A stretch of 64,000 nt of DNA, from positions 37,207 to 101,206 of the forward strand of contig CAJUED010000007.1 in assembly GCA_910585075.1 (NCBI GenBank), given 5' to 3'. This DNA is from an uncultured Lachnospiraceae bacterium (GTDB lineage: Bacteria; Bacillota; Clostridia; Lachnospirales; Lachnospiraceae). The stretch's first letter is position 1. Each line of letters starts with the position of its first letter. Under the pieces are notes generated by a model, which saw only the letters and a list, made by a program, of their open reading frames with translations, searched no databases and was not told the DNA's origin. The position numbers and the translations under genes were made by a program. Below are positions 15,057 through 27,000 of this stretch, one piece after another.

Positions 15057-18000
15057 TTACTCGCTTACATCTTCCACATAGCCGGGCGTAATCTTTTTAC
15101 TGCTTTCCTTTGAATGCACATAAGCCTTGCTGTAAGGTTCTTCCTCGTTTTCTGCAAGGTCAGCCCAGATGCGCACCGAATCGGTAAAGCACAGTTTGTT
15201 GTTGTCGCCATTTTCTATAGAATTTTGATAACCGCTGTCCGACGGCGGCGTCAGCTCCGTGCTGTCAGGCAATGTAAGGGTGTAGATAAATACACCGTCC
15301 TGCCGGGAAATTTCCAGCTCCGCCCCCAAAGTCACCGTGTAAGGAATCAACGTTGACCCATAAGCGTCCAGAATATAGCTTCCTTCTACTTCTCTGCCAT
15401 ATCCTTTGCCGTCCTCAAACAGCTTATACACATTATCTGTCTCGTCCTGCGTTATTTCTTCCCAGTTGCCATCATCATTTTTCCGGTATACCTGTGCGGT
15501 TGAATCGTCCGGATTATCCAAATCCTGATTCTCCACAATCTTAAATTCCTGTTCCAGCCTGTCGTTTTCATCATCATCCGTCAGAACAAAATAGTAGGAA
15601 TCCGCATATGTCACACTGCTCCAGGAAAGGGTGGTGGCTGTGGCACTCCAGAGCATTTCCTCCTTGATTTCCGCTTTGGCTTTCTCCTCTGTCCCTTCAG
15701 CCGGAAACGCAATGTCATTCCCCGTCAAATCTTCTTTCACAGATTCCTCCTCTGCTTTATCTACGGATTTCCCAGCAGATTTCTTTACGGATTTTTTAGC
15801 TGATTCTTCGGTTGATGCTTCATCTGATTTCTCGGAAGATTTTTCTGCTGATTCTTCAGCTAATTTCTCGGCTTGTTCTTCGGCCGATTTCTCGGAAGAT
15901 TCTTCCTCCGGATTATTCTCTGCATTTTCCCCGGCTGTCCGCCCATTTTCTTCCTCGTCCTCAGATTCGTCATTTTCCTGATTTTCAAGGATATCTACCG
16001 TCATTTTCAGGGATTTTACGCCGGGAGCCGTCATAGCCCTTCTGGCAAAAACAGTTTCCTTGCCTGCCAGTGTGTTGGACACCCGGCATGCCGCCATAAC
16101 AAGGCTTACGCTTGCGGGCTCTTTATCCATGGAGGCATTCTTTGAAGCATCTCCCTCTCCGGCGCTTTCTTCACCGCCGCCGTTTTCATCTCTGTCAGAA
16201 GTGGTATCCTGCCCTTCGCCGGAACTGTTATCGTTATCTCCTTTTGTATCCGTGCCGTCTCCTGCTCCTGAATCCGTATTGTCACCGGTGTTATCGCTTC
16301 CTTCACTGCCGTCGATACCCTGACCGTCGTTTACGTCTGTTCCTGTCTGATTGTCCCCGGACGGGTCTCCATCTCCACTGCCGTCGCCCGATTCCTTATC
16401 AGTATCATTGGTCTGGTCATCCCCCGGCTTTTTGGAAGTTTCTCCGCCCTCTGTGTCTTCTTTATCTTCCTTAGACTCTCCGTCTTTATCCTCCGTCAAT
16501 TCATCCTTTGTAGGACCATTCTCTATGAGGTCGTTTTCTATAAGATTGTCTTTTATCAGCTCATCACCCGGCTGGTCGCCTGCTGCCGGTTCCTTCTCTT
16601 TTACCGACTGGCCTGTCCCGACGCTGTCTTTATTTAAATCCGGGTTAGTTGTCAACGTCACCATAACCTCACGTTCACTGGTCCTTGCCGTCACCTCCGG
16701 GGTGGGAAGCTTCACATAAGGAAGCCGCCAAACCGCGTCATTTCCATTTTCCGCATCATCCGTGCCATCGTCCTTGTTGTCATTGACTACCCACTTGGAG
16801 CTGACGTTTCCTCCGCCGGAGGATATCCTTGCATAGAAAAGGATATACTTGCCTGCATAATCCGCCGATAAGCCTTTCAAGGTATGAGCGTATTTGTTGT
16901 TTTCCTCCGCCTCCATGCCTTCGGGCGTAAAGTTGCCATTCTCATCCACCCTGTAGGTTGCCAGATAGCCATTCAGCGTCTCCGCCGGTTCAGCATCCTC
17001 CTCCATAGCTGCCTTCGCATCCTCTGCTGTTTCAAATATGTACGCCTTAAGCAGATAGCTGCTGCCGCCGGGCGGAATGCTGTTATTATCTGCGGTCAGC
17101 GTTACCTTAAGGCCGCCAGTTTCGCCCTTCTCGAATTCCTCTATGGATTTGGCATTGTCCCACTCGTCCCTCCGATGGTTCCAGTTCTTCTCCCAGTCGT
17201 TAATGACAGGCGCGTCAATTCTGTCCGGTACCTTTAATTCATAGGTGATTCCGTCCACACTGTAGACGTAAACCTCGTCATCATCTTTAGGATACGCTTG
17301 GATGGAAATGAGCACGCTCCTTCCCGCATACTTCTCCAAATTCACTTCTTTGACATAAATGCCGTCTTCCGTGATACTCTGAACAAAGTCCGAAGTGTCA
17401 GCGTCCTGTTCCCACACATTTACCCTTATCCTGTCAAAGAAATCCTCCGCATCATCAGGGTCAGGCTCTGACGGTCTTATATAAATTTCATAGTAGTCGC
17501 AGCCATTGCTCCACTGAACCGGTTCCGTATCGCCCTCCTTCGTGACCTCCGGCGTAACGCGGCTCCACTTCACCTCATAGAACAGCTCGTCCGTGTTCTG
17601 GTCTTTTAATCCCACCGTGGGCTGGGCGGGCTGGGGGAGACGTTTTTTCACCGCATAGGACTTCGTTGTGGTTTTCCCGATTTGTATCGAGGTAGCTGTA
17701 TTTTCGCCCACTCTGGTCACGGAAATTTCCACTTCCTCATAAGGCCAGTCCTCCGCATCTAAAGTCAGGCTGCCTCCTATCACCTCTCGGTCTGTCTCAA
17801 TGGAAACCGGCGTTCCTGGGTTACCCTTCTCGTCCTTTGTGGTGCCTGTTAAGGTTACGATATATTTATTAGTATTTGATACTATATCTTTATCCCACTC
17901 AAAGGTGTAGGTCAGGTGTCCGTTATTAGGGTCTGTTCCCGGCTTCAGGCTCTTTCCTTCATCCAGCTTCATCAGGACGGGGACCGGGAGCCATGTAAAT

Positions 18001-21000
18001 AATTTTTCTGAACTCCATCTGTAATTTGCAAAGTCAGTTTCCGCTAATACGCTGGTATAAGCATCCTTCCATACTGCCGTTTCCGTACCATCGTCCTCCA
18101 CTTCCTTTGAACGGGTATTAGACAACTCGTTTTTACCTACAATATAATAGGTATAAACAGGGCCTAAGCCGGACTGTGCATACCAGACACGTACACCTAT
18201 ATCGGTATCAGTTGCATCGGTAAATGTTTCCGCATTATTATCCATAAAATCCGTAAAGACAGCTTTCGCTTCGCCGTTGGCTACCGTCAGAATATCCGCT
18301 GTCTGAAGAACATCTATATGCTCTATCTCCGTTGGCGTATCAGGGTTTTCCTTCCAACTGCTAATCAGCTCCGCACGGTAGATGGGTGGAGTAGTTACAT
18401 TGTTTCCTGTACCAGTCAGAGTAACCGTAATGCTTAAATCCTTTAAGCTGGTCCCGGATACCTGACAGGATGGTGTTGCAACAACTGCTTCATTTTTCAA
18501 ACTGATAGATGGCATATACCTCGGCAAATAAACCGGGACGGATACCTCAGAGGTTACTATTGTTTCCACCGTTTGATTATCTTGTGTGGATTCCTCTGTC
18601 AGCCAGACTACCAACTGTTGGAGGGAATTTCCGGTCAACTTATCATAAATTATCGAATCACCTACAGCAAATTGAAGTGGTTCTGTCTGGTTCATCAGCC
18701 TTACATGCACTTTTAGGCTCTTATCTGCATATTCACTATACGCACTCTGGTTAGCCAGACGGAAACGGTATTGATATGTACCATCTACTTTTACCAATTC
18801 AATCCGAAGCTTCGGGTCAGGCAAAGCACTCCCGATTGGAACCGGATTAGACTCAATTTCTGTGGATTCCATGCTCGAATCCTTTTGACGCGCTTTTAGC
18901 CTTACAAATACTTCGCCTCCTTTTTTCAACTCGCCTTCTTCTACTTCAAAAGTACATTTTTCAGAAGAAAATATAAATTCTTCCACATTACTTAGCGTAT
19001 TGCCATTCAAAGATATCACTTTATTGGTGATATCCTCCTCTTTTCCATCTATATCCCTTCTGTGCAATTTGGCTATGTATTCAAGCTTATCGGCATCTGT
19101 GTATATAGAATTATCCACTTCTAACAGGAACTGGTCATCTTCTGATTTGGATAAAACCGCCTTTTCTGGTGCTAATAACAGCCCCGCCTGATTGAAACAA
19201 AATTCACGGACATACTGGTCGAAATCACTGCCCTTTTCTACAATAGAGGCCATATCCGAATATGTGCCAGCATCTTTTTGATTGTTTATTGCAAATAATA
19301 TATAGCCAATTTCATTTCCGGCATAATCATAAATTTTGTCGCCATACTTATGCAGAGTATCACCAAATTTAACCTTATTACCTCCTCCATTTCCACTTAC
19401 GTTCCAATTTGATGCTTCGTAATAATCATTCTTATTTTCTTTCGGCTTTACATAAACAAAGTATCTTGTATTACCTTTTCGAATACTGTAAACCCAAGCA
19501 GAATTAACTCGTCGCAGATATTCCTGATTTGTAATGCTCCCCGTTATACTCCAAAATTGTGTTCCATCAAAGAAACTTGTTATCCCATCACGGTTGCCCA
19601 GAAAATAATTATATACTCCATTTGTTCCATTATTAATTTGCCCGACATTACTTCCCGCGCTCTTATAAGAAACAACCGGACGAGGCTCAAGATTCCCCAG
19701 TTCTGGTTTTGGGGTCTGGTTTGGATTTTGATTCGCTCCATACCTATATTCAGTGTAATCTAATGAAAAACAGTATTTCAAAGTTGTATTTTTTGAACCA
19801 TTCTCCCCATATCTGTCGCCAAAAATCCCTGCTACAAACTGCAGTCCATAAAGTGTAGAAGCATAATTCCTACATCTCTCAATGTTCAAAATAATATTAG
19901 CAGTTGATTTTCCAACATTATCTACAGTATCCGCATCATTGCAGGAAAGGAATCCCACAATCCCAGATGCCATAGAACCAGAATAAATCTCTACACCTGC
20001 TCCATTTACACAATCCACTACATTAATCGTAAATTTCTGTGCACTAGCAGAATTATTTACCTTATAAGCCGTTACATTTCCCAATATTCCTGCGCTGTCG
20101 TTTGCACAATTGGGAGAATATTCCCATACCCACTTCCCATTTTTGTATTTTTGCTCCCCATAATATGGTGTTGTTCCATTCTGTCCAAAAACATTCCCAT
20201 AATTCCCACAGCTCACAATATTATACTCATTTTTCTCATAAGCATGGTAAAGCTGTGCCACAATTCCACCGGAAGCGCCCAGCCATCCCGTTCCATAGGT
20301 AGTCTGTAAATTCCCATAATTACGGCACTTCTCAATATTGCCGCCTGTCCCCGTCCACTGTCCTATAATACCGCCCGAGTAATGGGTATTCCTGCAATAT
20401 ATCGTCCCATAATTAACACAATTTGAAATTGTCCAGTCGCTGCTTATGGTGTTGTTCTGGCTTCCGATAATCCCGCCTGCGAAACGGTCTGTCGTTCCTT
20501 TTGCAAGCTGCCTTCCTACAAAGGCCTGATTCAGCAGAAACGCCAAATCCTTCTCCGACTCGTTCATACCGATAATTCCACCGGTTCCCACGCCAATAGC
20601 TTCCGATTTGTTGTTCAAAAACCAGTTGCCTGTTGCGCAGTAATTTATCTCGCCTGTAGGAGCATTATAAGCAGTGATGCCGCCTAAATTTCCGTTCGTG
20701 GTCATCATTAAAATCAGATTTCGGTTTGCACTGACTTCTGTTTTTGTCGTATTATATGTCTGTTTTTCGATATCAACATTATTTGTATCCCAATTCACAT
20801 AATTCGCATCTGCTATTACTTTCCCCACAGCGTTCGCCACAAGTGTATCCACATCAAATACACCTGCCGTCGTACTTCCATCCGCGCCGGTTCCCTGTCC
20901 CATCAGCTCCGCCGTCACCGCATCACCGGAAAGGGTCATCTTCCCCTTGTTATACCCTGCAACGCCGCCTGCCATGCCATTTGCCACTGTAATATTGTTG

Positions 21001-24000
21001 GCCTTTTTAGCCCCGACAATGCCATCTGCCGCCTGATCTTCCGCAATCAAACACCCGCTGATAAGGCCGCTCTCCTCATTCTTCCCGGCAACGCCGCCTA
21101 CATGGGAGGAAAGGCTCTCCTTTTCCTTAGCCGTATTTGTATTGGTAGCGGTGTACACACCCAGCACCTCAATTTTGATTCCTTTTATTTCGCAATTCAG
21201 AAGGCTGCCGCTGTTGCTGCCTGCAATACCGCCGTAGCAGTTTCCCGCCTTGGTGCCGCTGGTCTGGCTGATGATACCGCTTGCAAAAGCGCAGTCTGTC
21301 ACCTTAGCGCCATCCTGATTTTCACCTGCTATGCCACCCAGATATTGATAATTATTAAATCCCTCAAAGCTTAACCCTTCCGCTCTGATATTTTGAATTT
21401 CCGCCGCCTGTTTTCCTGCTCCTGCCTGCTCGTTATCTCCCTGCGCAGACTGATTCTGTCCGGCAACGCCGCCTACCGTCAAATCACTGGTTCTGATTTC
21501 CACAGCGGGCATATAAGTCATAACATACTGCTGGTTTTCCGCTTCTGTGGTAAGGACTGGCTCAAGGCCAATATGGCCCCCTGCCGCATTGATTCCCGCA
21601 ACGCCACCTACGATTTTTGCCGTCCCGGAAAGGGCTACCATATATGCAACACCCTTATCCTCATATTTCACGGGCGCACTGTCCCAAATCCATCCGTAGT
21701 TTACCCCGCAGATACCGCCGATAGCGTCCACACCTTGGCTTCTAATGGTAATCGCGGTTTCCTTTGCACCATTTTTACTGTCCGCCTTATGCTCTTTCGT
21801 ACTGCCTGTCTGGCACTGATGAATCATGCCATAATTTTCAGCGGCAATGCCGCCCGCGTAGCCTTGGTCGCTGTTTACATTTCCAAGGTTTCTGCATTCC
21901 TCCAGCAAAAATCCCTGCTGGTTCACCGCCACGATACCCCCTGCGGGCCCACTGTCTGCCGTAACCTCAATGGAGCGGTTAACAGCTCTTAAAATTTTTC
22001 CTCCCTGAGCCCCGGCTTCTATGATATCGCCCGTATCTTCCGCCGCCTGGCTGATTCTCGCCTCGCCAATAACGCCGCCTGCATAGCCCTCAGTGGCATG
22101 TACACTCCCGGCCTTGCTCACCAGATAAAGTATTTTTCCGTTCCCGGAGACCGCGCCATCCTCATCAGACGCGCTGTCCGTGGCGAACGCGCCAAGTCTT
22201 CCTTCCTGAATACCCACAATACCGCCGACTTTTTCCTTGCCGGTAACACTCACATTGGTATTGACCGCAATGATTTCCCCGTCAGCTCCCACGGAAGATG
22301 CGTCCGAAGAACCTGTCCCTGTTCCTGTAGAGCCGCTTCCATCTGCATCATCCATCTCTGATGTATCCGTAACGTCAATGCTGCCTCTTGACTTATTCCA
22401 GCCCACAATGCCGCCGATTCCCTCGCCGTTGTTGCCGTTAATGGTATACTCCTCGCCACCACTGCTTTGGGCAATCCATATGCTTCCGCTGTTAGCTCCT
22501 GCCATACCGCCCACATAATCTTCTGCACCCAGCACGTTAGCCCGGTTCACGTCAGCTTTCAGCTGTGCGCCTGACAGGTTGTAGCCCACGATACCGCCCA
22601 CAAACCTGCGGCCTGATACGGTACGGTTCTCTCCTGTACTGCACATGGCAATAGTGCCGGAAGTGTAATTTTTCCACTCCCTGCCGTTTACGTCCTTATA
22701 CTCTTTATTCTTTCCCTCTGTCGTTTGGTCTGTCACCGAACCGGAGGCCTGGCCGCCGCTTTCCGTTTCCTCCAGGCTTCCCGCATGGACATTAAGCCCT
22801 GCGATACCGCCAATATAGTCCAGCTGCATATTTCCAAAATTATCGGAAAGCTGACAGTTGAACACACCGCCCGCATTAAAGCCCACGATACCGCCCAGCC
22901 CGATAAAGCCGCTCATGGTACCGGTATTTACGCAGTGGTCAATGACCTGATTTTCCAGGTTGGCGCCAATAATACCGCCGCCAATAGAAATCTTAAAATC
23001 AGATTTTCCCAATTCCTTTGTATCCGCCAGAAGCTCATGGCTTTCCAAGTAGGCCTTTAAGGATACGCCGTCCCCCGGCTTTTCCGCCGAGGTGCGTCTT
23101 GACAGGTTCCCGGAGTTTTTACAATTTACGATATGTAACCGGCTATCCTTCTCGCAGTATCCCACGATACCGCCCGTATAAAGGTTGGAATACACCGGAA
23201 TGTTGTTATACTCCGCAACGCCATCCGCAGCCTGGGCAATCCCCATGCCGCTGTCGCTGTCACCGCCGCCCTGTCCCAGGCCCGTATGCAAGCTTCTGTC
23301 GCCAATGGTAAAAATATTTTGATTCTCCGAGGCCATCACCTGGGTGGGCACGTTCTTTCCATCCAAAAGAGGCAGTAAGGTATCATCTTCCGGCTGCGCC
23401 ACAATTTCCATAGCATCTATATAAGCCAGCAGAAGCATTTTGCTCCCGTCTTCCGTATAACCGGCCTTGTCACTGGCAGCTTCGCTTTCCTCTGCCTGTC
23501 CGGCGATTCTGCCATTGCTTGCTTCCGTACTCATATCTTCCACGGTTCTGTCATTGCCCGCCTTCGCACTCATATTTCCCGCAGTTCCGCCATTGCCTTC
23601 TGCTCCTGTGCCTATATCCTCCGCAGCTCCGCCGCTGCCTGTTCCTGCTCCGCCGGTGAGGCCATTTTCCTCCAAAAGATCAGTAAGCGTCCCTCCTGCC
23701 GCGTCAAGATTCTTCTCAAGCTGCGCCATGGTATAAGTTCTCTGGTACCCAATCAGTCCTCCCGTAAAGGCGTCCCCGTTGACGCTGCCCAGACTGTTAT
23801 CCGACCGAAAGCCTGTCATTGCCACATCCACCGAAAGGTTAACCACGTTAGCGCCGATACAGCCGCCCACATAATATTTCCCGGTCACGCTGTTTGGACG
23901 CATCACCAGATTTGTCTCAAGAAGCTTTTCCGAAGCGTTCAGGCCTATACAGCCGCCCACGCCATTTCCATAGCCGTAAATCTGTCCGCCAACCAAAGTG

Positions 24001-27000
24001 TAATGTACGTCAATCATCCCGGCAACATCATTAAAGCCAATGATACCGCCTACATAATCTTTCCCTACCACAATACTGGAAACGGATTTGACCTGAATAT
24101 TTTCGCTTTCCTCCGAAAACTCCACATTGCCATTGTTGTATCCAACCAGTCCGCCTGCGCAGTCCCCGGCCGCCTTCCAGTCCTCTACAATCATGTTATA
24201 AATTGAGCCGCTGTAATCGGAAATATAGCTGGCGCAGTCGGAGATTGTTCCATTTTCGCCGTTATATCCCACAATACCGCCAATATACCGGTCATAGCCT
24301 GCCACCACCCCGTTGTTGATGCAGCTTGTAATGGTGGTCTGCTCTTTGCCGTCATTTTTCCCTACGATACCGCCCACGCAACGGTTGCCAATTACATAGC
24401 CTGCATTGGTGGTGACTTTAACGCCCGCATCCGCCGCCTGTGTGATGGCCTCCTGCAGATCGTTGGACAGTCCCCCGGCAATACCACCCACATAATTTGC
24501 GCCAAAAACCCAGCTTCCCTTCCGGGTGCTGCAGCCTGCCAGCTGACTGTTGTTGCCGTATCCAATGATACCGCCCACAAAACGCCCTAAAAGCAGCTCG
24601 TCCTTCTTGGTATCGTCAAAGGTTTCTTTATATTTGGACGCATTGACACAGCTGGTAATCTGGGCTCCGTCGCCAAAGCCCAGGATACCGCCAAAATATC
24701 TGCCCTCCAGCGTCTCCTTAAGGGGCTGTCCCGCCCCGGTTTCTTCCTCTTTTACGTTACACAGGATTAGCCCCTCATTGGTGCAGTCCTTTAAACTGAC
24801 CAAATCCGAGCCTGAACCGCCCGAACCGAGAGCAGTTGAAGCGGCGGTGAAATCACCCTTTAAACCGCCGGCAATACCGCCGGTAAAGAGATTTCCTGTC
24901 ACATCCGCATAATTGGTACAGTTCTCCACGTGCACACCGTTGCCTGCACCTGCACCTTCCGCTCTGCCAATCCAGGCGTACCCAAAGATACCGCCGATAC
25001 CGTACGCATATTCCTTCGCCCGTTCTTCCACAGCACCGGCGGATGCGTCTGCTCCATCGTCTGCATCGGTTCCGTCGCCTGTGCCTGCTCCGCCTTCGCC
25101 CGCGCCTCCGGGAACTGCACCGGGCGCACCTCCGCCTGTTCCTCCCAAAGCCGCACCGGATACTTCTTCTCCCGAACCTCCACTCTTTTCCTTATCCGGG
25201 TTTGGCAGCCCGGCTGTAATAATGCCTTCCATAGTAAGGCCGTTTAACTGAATGTTGGTTCCGTCTGTCAGCCTGGTAAGGGCACCGTCCGCTCCTTTCC
25301 CCGCCTGCACACCCACAAGACCGCCTATTCCCGCCGGTTTTTTATTATCTTCATTATTTACCCTGTCATTTAACACTGCCAAAAGGGTCTGGTGATTCTC
25401 TTTGGTTGTTTTCACGGAAATGTTCTTAAGACTCCCCTGATTCCGGCCGCACAAAATCCCAATTCCATATAAATTATCAAAATATTCCGCTGCCGCCCCG
25501 TCTTCCTTCGCAAGATACAAAACAGGGTCTGTCAGAGTCAGCTCCTCTATCCTGCCCTCCGCTTCACAGAACAGTCCCAGATAATGGGACAAATTTGCTT
25601 TCTTTTCCGTCTCATCCGTATACAATTTACCAATCAGGTCGTCATTCGGTATGGAACCGGTTCCCAGGTGAAGATTGACCAAACTGGTCTGATTCCCTTT
25701 TCCTTTCAACACATGCGTTGAAGCCAATAATGAAACAGAAGGGAAATCCTGTATCATATCACCCTTTTTCACACTGTTCCACTCTACGCTTCCATAGTCG
25801 GGATTGACGCCTGCTCCTCCCTCAGGACTACGCACCACCCCATACATACCGACTCCACTGGTCAGCCAATCCATATTCCGGCTGGTAAGTACAAACTCCG
25901 CCTCTTTGGCCGCATCATAATAGCGAATGTTGGACAAGTGACGGAAACGGCTGATTTCCGCCTCCATCTGACTGCCCGCCGTACCGTCCGGGTTTGTCAT
26001 GGTCTTAAAATCTGCTTTGGCATAAAGGGTGTTTTCCGTATTGGAGCGCACCGGATTGCTGGGCTTATACTCCGTAACGTCCCCGCCCATTACATCCTGA
26101 TTATAAGTAGCCTGAGCCTGAATCTCCACATAAATATTCTGGGGATTCTTTAAAGCCTTCAAATCCGCTATCTCTCCCAGCCTGGTAATACTGGTATTGG
26201 CATTTCTTGCCACCGCGTCAGGCGCTGCCCCTGCGCCTGCTTTCGCCTCATTCACCTTAAGAAGCTCCGCCGTCATCATGCCGTCCAACACCAGAGACAT
26301 CCTTCCGCTGGAGCCGTTGGTCTGCTGATAGGTAAAAGGAAAGGCCCAGGTTCCATAAGCCGCAGCTTCGTCCGGATTAGTCTGGGAAGGAGAACGCAGC
26401 TCCAGATTGACCATACCGGTCCGTGTCCGCAGTCCGGTACTTTCTTCCTCGGCAGTTTTTAAATACTTTTGCAGTTCATTCAGTTCCACCTCGGTGGTAA
26501 AAAGTTTTTCGTCTCCAGATTCCCCTTTTTGATAAAAGGTAAGCACATATTTTACATCCAGATTGTCGTATCTGGAATTACTTGTCCAATTTAAGGACAA
26601 GGTCTCGCTGTTAATCAGATTGATGGTCGTCACCTTTAAACGTACAGGCTTTAATTCCACCACATTGACTACATCCTCAACGGAATAGTATCCCAAAAGC
26701 TCCTCTTTTCTGGTATCGTAGGAGCGCCAGTCGCCCGCCGCGCTGATGCACAGCTGCCCGTCCCCTGTGGTCTCGCTGTAGGTAAGGCCCTCACACCTGG
26801 TTCCGTAGAAGGCCGAATACACCTGCCCGGACTCCACATCCACCTCTATCACGATAGACGCGTTGAAGAAATCCTTACTGTAAACGCCGCTGTCCAAAAG
26901 TTTCATGGCCTGCGCTTCCGATGACGAAGCGCCTGAGCCGCTAACCGCTATCGCGTAAATGCGTCCTTCCTTTTCATCCCCGGCAGGAAAGGTAGTATTC

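Noticed and set aside
20000..25250. Many plus-strand open frames of 60-200 codons opposite the giant prepilin
   Set aside because: They lack ribosome binding sites and recognisable domains and arise from codon bias on the opposite strand of a repetitive gene.
19790..25335. Regularly spaced repeats that might look like a CRISPR array
   Set aside because: The period is about 144 bp, the DNA copies are diverged and the conservation is at protein level within one long frame: GLUG protein repeats, not CRISPR.
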